Assembly (NCBI GenBank): GCA_910585795.1
Contig: CAJUFV010000171.1
Location: 10,422-74,421, forward strand
Source of the DNA: an uncultured Clostridia bacterium
Lineage (GTDB): Bacteria > Bacillota > Clostridia > UBA1381
Reading direction: 5' to 3'
DNA length: 64,000 bases
The notes below the pieces were generated by a model. It saw only the letters and a program-made list of their open reading frames with translations, ran no database searches and had not been told where the DNA came from. Both the position numbers and the translations under genes were made by a program. Positions 53,272 through 62,009 of the stretch are shown here, one piece after another (position 1 is the first letter of the stretch; each line of letters begins with the position of its first letter).

Positions 53272-53931
53272 TTATTTTCTGTTATCCTCCCAGCCGAGAT
53301 AGGTGGCTTCAAGTCTGTAGATAGGCATTCCGGCCTCTGAAAACCGCTGCTCATACTCCGTCATGACATTTCCTTCAAAATCCGAATTATGAAGGTCAAG
53401 ACTGATATTTTCCAGCTTATAATTTTCCTGAGCAAACGAATTCAGAGAAAAATCAAACAATGCCTTATTATCTGTTTTGAACCATATATAATCTCCCTGC
53501 GTCAGCACAGATTTATAGCGGTCAAGAAAACGCTTATGTGTAAGACGGCGTTTAGCCTGCTTTTTCTTTTTCCAAGGGTCGGAAAAATTCAGATAAATAC
53601 GGCGTATTTCACCTAATTCAAATACTTCTTCTATTTTTTCCGCATCCATATCCATAAACAAAACATTTTTAAGGCCGGCTGTTTTTGTTTTTTCCATTGC
53701 CATAACAATGACATCCTCAACCTTCTCTATCGCGATAAAATTAATATCAGGATATTTCCGCGCCATACCAACAATAAAATTACCTTTACCGCAGCCTATT
53801 TCGATATGAATAGGATTATCATTGCCGAATAAATCCTCCCATTTTCCCTTATATTCCCGCGGATTTTTTATCCATATGTCACTGCATCGCTCCATTCGAG
53901 CGTCACAGTTCTTTTTCTTTCTCATTCTCAT
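53272..53931 (-). CDS. trmB: tRNA (guanine-N7-)-methyltransferase
   Basis: Methylates G46 of tRNA with SAM. 219 residues. SAM motif HIEIGCGKGNFIVGMA; then NFIAIEKVEDVIVMAMEK, and the signature RIYLNFSDPWKKKKQAKRRLTHKRFLDRY. C-terminus MTEYEQRF. GAGG lies 11 bases before ATG 53931. Confidence 0.96.
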   Translation of the reverse strand: MRMRKKKNCDARMERCSDIWIKNPREYKGKWEDLFGNDNPIHIEIGCGKGNFIVGMARKYPDINFIAIEKVEDVIVMAMEKTKTAGLKNVLFMDMDAEKIEEVFELGEIRRIYLNFSDPWKKKKQAKRRLTHKRFLDRYKSVLTQGDYIWFKTDNKALFDFSLNSFAQENYKLENISLDLHNSDFEGNVMTEYEQRFSEAGMPIYRLEATYLGWEDNRK

Positions 53932-53991
53932 AAAATACTGTACCTCAAATTTTATATTTACCGTGCAGTCTCACCACACAATAATCATGAA

Positions 53992-56400
53992 TTATTTACC
54001 AAAAAACTCTTTCGCATAATTAACAGAAGAAAGAGCGTCCTTACAATACTTATCCGCGCCAATCATATCTGCATATTCCTGAGTAAGCACCGCGCCTCCT
54101 ACCCATACCTTCGCATCCAGACCGGCATTGCGTATTGCCCTGATAGTTTCCTCCATGCTTACAACCGTTGTTGTCATAAGCGCGGAAAGCCCGCACAAAT
54201 GAATATCATTTTCCCTCATAACCGTAACGATTGTTTCAGGAGGAACATCTTTACCGAGGTCATAAACATCATAACCGTAATTTTCAAGCAATACTCGAAC
54301 GATGTTTTTGCCTATATCATGAATATCACCCTTAACGGTTGCCAGAGCAATTTTACCCTTACTTTCCTGAACTGCTCCGGAGCTTTGTATGTGCTCCTTT
54401 ATAGCCTCGAACGAATTACTGACTGTTTCCGCGCTCATCATAAGCTGCGGAAGAAACATTGTGCCTTTTTCAAATTCACGTCCTACAACATTAAGCGCTT
54501 CCACAAGAATATTATTTATAATATCCATCGGGTCTGTTGTTTTAAGCTGTTTCACCGTTTCATTATAAGACTGCTCCTTAAGTCCTTTTATTATAATATC
54601 AAACAAAGGATTGACATGCTCAGTCTGTTCTTCTCCCTGAATTTCACGCGTCACCGTAATCTGAGATTTTGTTCCGGCATATGCGTTTATATACTCTTTG
54701 CAATCCTTATCGAAGCAGGACAGCGCCATAAATGCCCTGTAGGTATTAATCATCACGTCCGCGCAAGGATTTATTATACACGCGTCCAAACCGCTCTGAA
54801 GAGCCAGCGCAAAAAATGTTCCGTTTACAATTTCACGTCTGGGGAGTCCGAAGGAAATATTAGACACACCCAGCGTTGTGCATATCCCAAGCTCATCCTT
54901 AATTCGTTTCAGCGCCTTTATTGTCTCGGCAGACTCCGCCTGCTGGGCGGAAATTGTCAGTGTAAGAGCGTCCATAACAAGATTTTTTGATTTAATACCA
55001 TAAGAAGCCGCCATATCACGTATATACTCTGCAATCTCAAATCTCTGCTCAGCCTTTGGAGGAATACCGTTTTCATCCAGACACAGACCGACAAGCACAC
55101 CACCATATTTTTTTACTATAGGCATTATAGCCTCAATACTTTCCCTTTTACCGTTAACAGAATTTACCATCGGCTTGCCGTTATATATACGAAGAGCGCG
55201 CTCAATAGTAGCAGGATCAGAGCTGTCTATCTGAAGCGGAAGATTTACTGCCGCGCTTATTGCCTTCACTGCCTTTTCCATAGTGGCGCATTCATCTATT
55301 TCCGGCAGTCCGACATTCACATCAAGTATATGAGCTCCAGCGTCACGCTGAGCAAAAGCCTCACCCAAAATATAATTTATATCGCCGTTTCTAAGAGCCT
55401 CTTTAAATTTCTTCTTACCGGTCGGATTTATACGTTCTCCGACTATTACCGGCCCATTCCCCAGTACAACCGTTTTTGAATATGACGCTATAACCGTAAT
55501 ATTCTTTTCTTCAACAACAGGCTTATATTTACCGCACATCTCCACAAGAGAGCGGATATGCGCCGGAGTTGTGCCGCAGCAGCCTCCAAGGGCGGATACT
55601 CCCAAACGGGCCATTTGTTCACACTGTCTGCCAAACTGCTTCGGAGACACATTATAAACTGTTTCACCGTTTTCAATCTGGGGCAGTCCGGCATTAGGCT
55701 GTGCCATAATTGGTATTGAGGAAATTTCCGTCAGCTTAATCATCATTTCAGTAATCTGTTCAGGACCCAAACCGCAGTTAATTCCCACACAGTCGACATT
55801 CAGTCCTTCCATAACTGCGGACATCACAGCCACGTCCCCTCCCGTAAGAGTTTTATAGCTTTCATCAAAAGTCATTGTGCAGAAAACAGGGAGCGATGTG
55901 TTTTCCTTTACAGCCAGAACAGCGGCCTTCGCTTCAAGCGTATCTGACATTGTTTCTATAATTACAAGGTCACAGCCGCATTTTTCGGCAGTAACCGCAA
56001 TTTCAGCAAACGCGTTATAGCAATCGTCAAAAGAAAGTCCGCCAAGCGGTTCCAAAAGCTTTCCGCAGGGTCCCATATCAAAAGCGACAAAACGCGGTTT
56101 ATCATCTGATGAAAAACTAACAGCCGACTTTTTTGCTATACCAATTGCTGACGCGATTATTATATCCAGACTTATATCCGTTTCAAGCTTGAGCGGATTT
56201 GCGCCGAATGTATTGGCTGTTATAATATCCGCTCCCGCTTCAAGATATTCTTTGTGTATTTTTTCAACAATCTCAGGCCTTGTGATATTTAAAAGCTCAG
56301 GAATCTCTCCCGTGCCCATTCCGCTTTTTTGCAGCATAGTTCCCATACCGCCGTCAAAAAACAGCATTTTTTTACCGAGATATTGTCTTATATTCTCCAT
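53992..56400 (-). CDS. metH: Cobalamin-dependent methionine synthase, short form
   Basis: Transfers a methyl group from methyl-THF to homocysteine via B12. 802 residues: homocysteine-binding barrel (residues about 1-300; zinc Cys in GVNCGLG and GGCCGTTPAHI), pterin-binding domain (315-580; VIVGERINPTGKKKFKEAL, LDVNVGLPEIDE), B12 cap and B12-binding domain (GDIHDIGKNIVRVLLENYGYDVYDLG). The C-terminal SAM-dependent reactivation domain is missing, as in Thermotoga-type MetH, so a separate activator must exist. AAAGGAC precedes ATG 56400. Confidence 0.95.
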   Translation of the reverse strand: MENIRQYLGKKMLFFDGGMGTMLQKSGMGTGEIPELLNITRPEIVEKIHKEYLEAGADIITANTFGANPLKLETDISLDIIIASAIGIAKKSAVSFSSDDKPRFVAFDMGPCGKLLEPLGGLSFDDCYNAFAEIAVTAEKCGCDLVIIETMSDTLEAKAAVLAVKENTSLPVFCTMTFDESYKTLTGGDVAVMSAVMEGLNVDCVGINCGLGPEQITEMMIKLTEISSIPIMAQPNAGLPQIENGETVYNVSPKQFGRQCEQMARLGVSALGGCCGTTPAHIRSLVEMCGKYKPVVEEKNITVIASYSKTVVLGNGPVIVGERINPTGKKKFKEALRNGDINYILGEAFAQRDAGAHILDVNVGLPEIDECATMEKAVKAISAAVNLPLQIDSSDPATIERALRIYNGKPMVNSVNGKRESIEAIMPIVKKYGGVLVGLCLDENGIPPKAEQRFEIAEYIRDMAASYGIKSKNLVMDALTLTISAQQAESAETIKALKRIKDELGICTTLGVSNISFGLPRREIVNGTFFALALQSGLDACIINPCADVMINTYRAFMALSCFDKDCKEYINAYAGTKSQITVTREIQGEEQTEHVNPLFDIIIKGLKEQSYNETVKQLKTTDPMDIINNILVEALNVVGREFEKGTMFLPQLMMSAETVSNSFEAIKEHIQSSGAVQESKGKIALATVKGDIHDIGKNIVRVLLENYGYDVYDLGKDVPPETIVTVMRENDIHLCGLSALMTTTVVSMEETIRAIRNAGLDAKVWVGGAVLTQEYADMIGADKYCKDALSSVNYAKEFFGK

Positions 56401-56687
56401 ATGAGTTGTCCTTTCAGCTTATTTCTTTATCAATTTAACAAAACACACTATAATTAATAAACAAAATTCAATATTATTGTAAAAAATAAGTGTATTTTTG
56501 TGTTCATATAAAAATACATGCTCTTTTTTTATATACTTGTTCTTTACGTGGCTAGAAATTTTTTAGCAACTATCGAAGCAATGTATTTTTTAACGCGCGA
56601 TTAAATACATAAGAAGAATGATTTTTACCAATTACACGTATTGCCTCTATGCGTGCCGCCAAACAAAATGTAAAACCTAAAATTATG
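56401..56687. other. Intergenic region upstream of metH
   Basis: No gene seen. Contains two inverted repeats: 56581-56610 (ATGTATTT ... AAATACAT around TTAA-CGCGCGA-TTAA) and a GTATTTTT / AAAAATAC pair near 56491-56516. The SAM (S-box) and cobalamin riboswitch cores were looked for and not found. Confidence 0.4.
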
Positions 56688-56712
56688 AAAGGGCTGTTTT
56701 TAACAGCCTTTT
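56688..56712. terminator. Hairpin terminator after metF
   Basis: AAAGGGCTGTT-TTT-AACAGCCTTTT, just beyond the metF stop; similar in stem sequence to the hairpin after alaS. Confidence 0.7.
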
Positions 56713-56737
56713 CAAATATAAAAAATTCAATGCTTTA

Positions 56738-57604
56738 TCAGAACAGATAACTTATAGACTCAACAATTTTCTCCGCGGTTTCCGGCTTATTCATCGTATA
56801 CAGATGAATACCGTCCGTATCATTGGCAAGCAAGTCAATAATCTGGTCAACAGCATACGCAATACCGGCCTGCTTCAGCGCCTCCGGATTGTCCTGATAT
56901 TTCGCAAACATACGAACAAATTTAGCCGGCATTGACGCGCCTCCGGACAAAACAGCCATACGCTGGATTTGTCCGGCATTTGTAAGCGGCATAATGCCGG
57001 CGTTTATAGGCACGTCTATTCTCTTCCGCGCACATTTGTCACGGAATTTATAAAATTCATTATTATCAAAAAACATCTGTGTGACAAGAAAATCCACACC
57101 GGAATCTACCTTAATTTTCAAATTTTCAATATCTTTCTCCTGTGTGGATGAATCCGGGTGACATTCAGGATAACAAGCGCCTCCCACACAAAAACCGCCG
57201 AATTGCTTTATATCCTCGACAAGCTCGCTCGCATATTTGTATCCGGGGAAAATTTCTCCATTATAATCCTTTGGTTTATCGCCGCGCAGCGCAAGAATAT
57301 TTTCAAGCCCCTGTTCCCTGTATTCAATTAGCTGGTTAAGCACAGCTTCTCTTGTATTTGCTACACATGTTAAATGAGCAAGAGACGGTATTGACAGTTT
57401 ATTTTTCATATGCGACGCCACCTGAGCGGTATTTTTTGAATTACTGCCGCCCGCGCCGTATGTAACGCTCATATAGTCAATCGGTAATACGGACATTTTA
57501 TCTACCGCCGCTAAAACTGCCTCAAGACCTGAATCCTGCTTCGGCGGAAACACCTCAAAGGACAGAACCGGTTTTTTTCGCGTAAATATATCTTTTATAA
57601 ACAT
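56738..57604 (-). CDS. metF: Methylenetetrahydrofolate reductase
   Basis: Reduces methylene-THF to methyl-THF, the methyl donor for MetH. 288 residues from ATG 57604, set by GGGGAG ten bases upstream; the frame is open to 57736 without a ribosome binding site. Motifs: LSFEVFPPKQDSGLEAVL, YMSVTYGAGGSNSKNTAQVA, ENILALRGDKP, DFLVTQMFFDN. It lies 340 bp upstream of metH, separated by its own terminator. Confidence 0.96.
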   Translation of the reverse strand: MFIKDIFTRKKPVLSFEVFPPKQDSGLEAVLAAVDKMSVLPIDYMSVTYGAGGSNSKNTAQVASHMKNKLSIPSLAHLTCVANTREAVLNQLIEYREQGLENILALRGDKPKDYNGEIFPGYKYASELVEDIKQFGGFCVGGACYPECHPDSSTQEKDIENLKIKVDSGVDFLVTQMFFDNNEFYKFRDKCARKRIDVPINAGIMPLTNAGQIQRMAVLSGGASMPAKFVRMFAKYQDNPEALKQAGIAYAVDQIIDLLANDTDGIHLYTMNKPETAEKIVESISYLF

Positions 57605-57637
57605 TTTGAAAAATCTCCCCGCAATAAATTTATCATA

Positions 57638-57679
57638 TCTATTGTTATTATAACAGTTTTGCTGTATAATGACAATAGA
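57638..57679. promoter_or_regulatory. Palindromic face-to-face promoter pair of metF and galU
   Basis: The metF promoter on the minus strand is TTGTCA (57670-57675) with TATAAT (57647-57652), spacing 17. The galU promoter on the plus strand is TTGTTA (57642-57647) with TATAAT (57665-57670), spacing 17. The two nearly coincide because the whole 42-bp stretch is an almost perfect inverted repeat. Only one polymerase could bind at a time. Confidence 0.8.
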
Positions 57680-57779
57680 TATAACTAAAATTTTAAGTCT
57701 GCATAAAATCATAAGACAGGCATACATATTATTCAATATGATTTTTCAGTCTTAACCAAGTAAAGAAAGGAATGAACTT

Positions 57780-58649
57780 ATGAAAATACGCAAAGCAGTA
57801 ATACCGGCCGCAGGCTTTGGTACAAGATTTTTACCGGCAACAAAAGCAGTACCCAAAGAAATGCTTCCCATTATCGACAAACCTACTATCCAGTATATTG
57901 TAGAGGAAGCTGTCAACGCCGGTATAGAGGATTTACTGATAATTACTTCACGCGGCAAAGACGCGCTTATAAATCATTTTGACAAGGCCTTTGAACTTGA
58001 AACTATTCTTGAGCGTGACGGAAAAGAAGAAATGCTCTCGGCGGTACGTGACATTTCATATAAAATAAACGTGCATTTTATTCGTCAGCAGGAGCAAAAA
58101 GGATTGGGTCACGCTGTTTTATACGCAAAAAGCTTTATCGGCCGCGAACCGTTTGCCGTTATGCTGGGCGATGATGTCGTAGTATCGGACAAGCCCTGTA
58201 TAGGACAGCTTATTGAGCAGTATGAGCAATGCGGAGCAAGTATTCTGGGCGTTCAAAAAGTCGGTATGGAGCATGTTTCAAAATACGGAATCGTAGACTG
58301 TGAAAACGCAGGCGAAAGACTGTATACGCTTAAAGGCATGGTTGAAAAACCAAAAAAAGAAGATGCTCCCTCAGATATGGCAGTCCTTGGAAGATATATC
58401 ATAACACCCGCTATATTCGACTGTCTCGAAAAAACACCAAAAGGCGCCGGCGGAGAAATACAGCTTACAGACGCTCTTGTAATGCTTGCAAAAAAGGAAA
58501 AAATATACGCTTATGACTTTATCGGAAAAAGATATGATATAGGCAGCAAACAAGGATTCTTACAGGCCACAGTTGATTTCGCTCTTTCAAGACCCGATTT
58601 GAAAGATGATTTTTCGGCATATCTTAAAAATATCACTCAAAAAATCTGA
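57780..58649 (+). CDS. galU: UTP-glucose-1-phosphate uridylyltransferase
   Basis: Makes UDP-glucose for cell-surface glycans and glycolipids. 289 residues. Nucleotide motif IPAAGFGTRFLPATKAVPKEMLPIIDKPTIQYIVEEA; HFIRQQEQKGLGHAVLYAK; MLGDDVV; GVQKVG; KGMVEKPK; and GGEIQLTDAL, all in the expected order. GAAAGGAA precedes ATG 57780. Confidence 0.97.
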   Translation: MKIRKAVIPAAGFGTRFLPATKAVPKEMLPIIDKPTIQYIVEEAVNAGIEDLLIITSRGKDALINHFDKAFELETILERDGKEEMLSAVRDISYKINVHFIRQQEQKGLGHAVLYAKSFIGREPFAVMLGDDVVVSDKPCIGQLIEQYEQCGASILGVQKVGMEHVSKYGIVDCENAGERLYTLKGMVEKPKKEDAPSDMAVLGRYIITPAIFDCLEKTPKGAGGEIQLTDALVMLAKKEKIYAYDFIGKRYDIGSKQGFLQATVDFALSRPDLKDDFSAYLKNITQKI

Positions 58650-58657
58650 TAAAAACA

Positions 58658-58693
58658 AAGGCAGTACAGATTATAAAAATACTGTACTGCCTT
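58658..58693 (+). terminator. Terminator of galU
   Basis: AAGGCAGTACAG / CTGTACTGCCTT, a perfect 12-bp stem nine bases after the stop; no long T-run. Confidence 0.75.
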
Positions 58694-58837
58694 ATGCCAT
58701 AAAAAATTATTGAGAACATAATTAATTATAACTCAATTTTTGATTAAATCAATAGCATACAGCATATTTCGTCAGCAATAGCGCAAAATTTGTCAGCTTG
58801 TGTCAGATAAAGCCACGCAGTCACTTTATACAAAAGA

Positions 58838-58883
58838 AAAAAGTCACAGCTTTATCGGAAAACATATCCAACTGTGACTTTTT
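58838..58883. terminator. Hairpin with T-tracts upstream of the phosphodiesterase stop
   Basis: AAAAAGTCACAG / CTGTGACTTTTT, 12-bp stem with a 22-base loop in the 300-bp gap between galU and the leftward phosphodiesterase gene. Likely a terminator for one or both. The rest of the gap shows no gene. Confidence 0.6.
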
Positions 58884-58950
58884 GTATATCATTACTATAT
58901 TTTTGAGTGCAACGTACTTCTAATCCTTCCGTGATTTTTAACATATTTTA

Positions 58951-59421
58951 TTAAAGCTCCATTATATTTATTTTGGTCATACCGTTTTCTATTTCCGCTA
59001 CAGCATACGTTGCAGAAAAACGTATACTTCCGGGATTAATCATTGTCAGTCCGCAGTCATATGAGGTATACGGAATATGCGTATGGCCGAATACCGCAAT
59101 ATCAGCATTTTCCTTTTCCGCCGCGCCGCGCAAGGTTCGGTAATCCGACTCATATTTTACACGCTGTTCATGACCGTGAGTGATATATATGCGTACTCCG
59201 TCCACAATGACCGTCGTATACGACGGAGCGGACGAGAAAAAATCATTATTGCCTTTTACATAATAAATCGGCAAATCAGAATATATAGATTGAAGGTCCT
59301 CCGCGTCATTAGCATAATCCCCGGCATGAATAACCGCATATAAATTATCGCATGAGTTTATTATATCTAAACACCGGTTTATGTCACCATGTGAATCCGA
59401 AAAAATAAGTATTTTTTTCAT
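58951..59421 (-). CDS. YfcE/MJ0936-type metallophosphoesterase
   Basis: 156 residues with the five-part dimetal site: FSDSHGD (residues 6-12), IHAGDYAND, VKGNNDF, ITHGHE and FGHTHIP. Typical of small phosphodiesterases acting on cyclic nucleotides or model esters. AGGAGGA precedes ATG 59421. Divergent from spoIIE. Confidence 0.94.
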   Translation of the reverse strand: MKKILIFSDSHGDINRCLDIINSCDNLYAVIHAGDYANDAEDLQSIYSDLPIYYVKGNNDFFSSAPSYTTVIVDGVRIYITHGHEQRVKYESDYRTLRGAAEKENADIAVFGHTHIPYTSYDCGLTMINPGSIRFSATYAVAEIENGMTKINIMEL

Positions 59422-59468
59422 ATCTCAATATCCTCCTATTTTCAGAGTATAGCATACAATCCATATTT

Positions 59469-59547
59469 TGTCAAAATACGCTGTCGAAATATTTTTACCG
59501 CTCGACAACGAAAAACGACAAATTTATTCAATATGTAATGGTATAAT
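59469..59547 (+). promoter_or_regulatory. spoIIE promoter region with Spo0A-like boxes
   Basis: A perfect 0A box TGTCGAA (59482-59488) and reverse-oriented near-matches at 59501-59507 (TGTCGAG) and 59514-59520 (TGTCGTT) lie 20-60 bp upstream of a TATAAT (59542-59547). No good -35 is seen at 17 bp. This agrees with the Spo0A-activated sigma-A promoters known for spoIIE and spoIIG in Bacillus. Confidence 0.7.
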
Positions 59548-59593
59548 ATCCCTATTATGGTACAATACCCCTGTTGTGGAGGAGGATAAATAT

Positions 59594-61894
59594 ATGAGTC
59601 AGCCAGGGATAAAAGAACAAAGAAACATCGAGACGCTTCGAGCGCCTGTCATAAAGGATATCGGAATAAGCCTTCTGCTTCTGCTTGCTTCGCGGGCGTC
59701 GCTGCTTGGTATGTTTCCGTTTGGAGCAGCTTTTTTTGCGGCCTGCTTTGATAAAAGCATTGCTTACATAGGAATTACGGTAATTGCAGCCGCTCTTTTA
59801 ACAACAGCCGGAAAAGCAGCTTTGGTCAAATATATGATTGCTGTACTGGTATTCTGGATATACACCAGATTTCGCACAAAAAACAATACTGTTGCGGACG
59901 CGGCCTGCTGCGGAGGCTCAATGTTTATAGGCGGACTGGCGTATCTTATATATAATTTTGCCGGCGTATATGACATACTTATTCTTCTTATTGAGTCCCT
60001 TGTGACCTCTGTAATGTTTATTATTTTCCAGAAGGCGTACGGACTAATGGAAAACCGACATAAACGGACTCAGACCGCCCAGGACGAGCTTATAAGCATC
60101 GCCATAAGTGTAGGTGTCATTATCACAGGCCTTTCTGGAATAGTATTTCCCCATAATATAAGCCTTGCCAATATTGTGTCAGTATATGCAGTAATGTGTA
60201 TCGCGCTGCACGGAGGATTAGCGGCCGCTGGCAGCGGTGGACTTTGCATAGGCTTTATGTCATCTATGTCATCACCCGCGGCAGTGATTATGATGGGTAT
60301 TTTCGGGATAAGCTCTCTTTTCGGAAATCTTCTAAAATCCTTTGGCAAATTCGGCGTAGCAATCGGATTTTTGGGCGGCAGCGCTGTCGCGCTTCTTTAC
60401 GCGGGCAATACCTTTTCTCTGCCGCTGTCAGTTATAGAAACTGCTGTCGGAGCTTTATTATTTATCATTACTCCCAAGAAAATACATAATATTGTAAACG
60501 GTTTTTTCTCACGCTCACTTGTCATAGAAAGTCTTAGCCCAGATGTACGTATAAGAGAATATCTGTCCATGCAGCTTGAAAAAACGGCAAAAGCATTCAA
60601 AAGTCTTGAGGAATGCTTTGAAAACGCCTCTGAAAAGCGTCTTAAAGCATATAACAAAGACGTTGCGTCACTTTTTGACGAGGTTGCTGACAGAGTATGC
60701 GAAGGGTGTCCAAACGCTCCCAAATGCTGGCAGAATGAATTCACACGCACTTACAGAAGTATTATGCTCCTGCTTGACACCATAGAAACAAAGGGTATAC
60801 TCTCGCTGGATTCCGTGCCTTTGAGCTTTCGTGAAAAATGTCTAAGATGCGAGCTTTTCGTTGTAGAATTTAATCACGTATATGAACTGTACAAAAAAAA
60901 TCTTGTCCGCATGGGAGAGGCGGTGACAAGCCGTGACCTTGTCGCGCGTCAGTACCGTGAGGTGGCTCATCTTATGGAGAGCATGTCCGAAGAAATTACA
61001 GCGGGATTTTCCTTCCGTGAGGATATGGAGGAACGAATTGTCGCAGAAATGGATAAATCAGGTATTACCGCGTTTGAGGTAAACGTCGTAGAAAACGGAC
61101 GCGGAAAAATTGAAGTTTATCTTTCCGTAAATAAAGAAAATGAAACAGGTCTCATGGAAAGGGTTCTTTCAGAGATAACAGAAGTACCGATGATATTTGA
61201 ACAGCGCGTAGCGGGCGGACTTCTTAAATTCGCGGCCGGCGCTAAATTTACAGCAGAAGTTGCTTTAAAGCAAATATGCCGTGATTACAGCAAAGCATGC
61301 GGCGACAGCGCCGACAGCTTCACAACAGAGGACTACAAGCAATATATAATCCTGTCTGACGGTATGGGCAGCGGAAGAAGAGCTATGTCTGAAAGTCACA
61401 TCACGCTGAAACTATTAAAGGAATTCCTTCAGTCAGGCTTTGGGGTAAGAACCGCTATTGAAATGATAAATTCAGCCTTATGCCTGAAGCTTGACAACGA
61501 ATGTTTTTCAACTATAGACCTGCTGTGTATAGACCTTATGACTGGCATATGCGAATTCTATAAAATAGGCGGCGCGGAAAGTATTCTTCTGCGCGGAACA
61601 AATGTTGAAACAGTATTTTCTGTATCACTTCCCGTAGGCATGATGTCCGATATAAAAGTACAGGGTCAGGCAAAAAGACTCAATGACGGAGATACAGTAA
61701 TTATGATGACAGACGGAGTAAGCGAAGCCGGATTTGGAACAGTACGAACCGAATGGCTGAAAAATCAAATTAAAATGCCATTCGACACTATGGAGGACAT
61801 GGCCCGTACTATGATTGAAACGGCTGTGAAAAAAAGCCGTGATGCTGTTGTGGATGATATGACCGTTGCCGCAATCAGGCTTATTGAAAATTAA
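59594..61894 (+). CDS. spoIIE: Stage II sporulation protein E (PP2C phosphatase)
   Basis: Forespore-specific phosphatase that dephosphorylates SpoIIAA to release sigma-F, and helps the polar septum. 766 residues from ATG 59594, set by GGAGGA; the open frame to 59468 only covers the promoter. About ten membrane helices (residues 25-310), a central regulatory region with a Cys cluster (CEGCPNAPKCW), and a C-terminal PP2C domain with ILSDGMGSGRRAMSESH and MMTDGVSEAGFG. Direct evidence that the organism sporulates or descends from spore formers. Confidence 0.96.
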   Translation: MSQPGIKEQRNIETLRAPVIKDIGISLLLLLASRASLLGMFPFGAAFFAACFDKSIAYIGITVIAAALLTTAGKAALVKYMIAVLVFWIYTRFRTKNNTVADAACCGGSMFIGGLAYLIYNFAGVYDILILLIESLVTSVMFIIFQKAYGLMENRHKRTQTAQDELISIAISVGVIITGLSGIVFPHNISLANIVSVYAVMCIALHGGLAAAGSGGLCIGFMSSMSSPAAVIMMGIFGISSLFGNLLKSFGKFGVAIGFLGGSAVALLYAGNTFSLPLSVIETAVGALLFIITPKKIHNIVNGFFSRSLVIESLSPDVRIREYLSMQLEKTAKAFKSLEECFENASEKRLKAYNKDVASLFDEVADRVCEGCPNAPKCWQNEFTRTYRSIMLLLDTIETKGILSLDSVPLSFREKCLRCELFVVEFNHVYELYKKNLVRMGEAVTSRDLVARQYREVAHLMESMSEEITAGFSFREDMEERIVAEMDKSGITAFEVNVVENGRGKIEVYLSVNKENETGLMERVLSEITEVPMIFEQRVAGGLLKFAAGAKFTAEVALKQICRDYSKACGDSADSFTTEDYKQYIILSDGMGSGRRAMSESHITLKLLKEFLQSGFGVRTAIEMINSALCLKLDNECFSTIDLLCIDLMTGICEFYKIGGAESILLRGTNVETVFSVSLPVGMMSDIKVQGQAKRLNDGDTVIMMTDGVSEAGFGTVRTEWLKNQIKMPFDTMEDMARTMIETAVKKSRDAVVDDMTVAAIRLIEN

Positions 61895-61939
61895 ATAGAA
61901 AAATTGCTCCGAATTTATACTGTTATCCTTAATATTATA

Positions 61940-61968
61940 TTGACAAATCAGTGTAAAAGTAATATAAT
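61940..61968 (+). promoter_or_regulatory. Consensus promoter of the Cys/Met PLP enzyme gene
   Basis: Perfect TTGACA (61940-61945) and TATAAT (61963-61968), 17 bp apart; start codon 42 bp beyond. Confidence 0.9.
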
Positions 61969-62009
61969 TTTTTTCAAACGGATAGATATATAAAGGAGAA
62001 TTTAAAATA

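Noticed and set aside
56401..56640. SAM or cobalamin riboswitch before metH
   Set aside because: No CTTATCAAGAGAGG-like core and no B12 box; only A/T-rich DNA with simple inverted repeats.
57605..57736. Upstream extension of metF by 44 codons
   Set aside because: No ribosome binding site, it covers the divergent promoter, and the family's N-terminus begins at ATG 57604.
59468..59593. Upstream extension of spoIIE by 42 codons
   Set aside because: It would place the promoter and Spo0A boxes inside the coding region, and a GGAGGA ribosome binding site marks ATG 59594.
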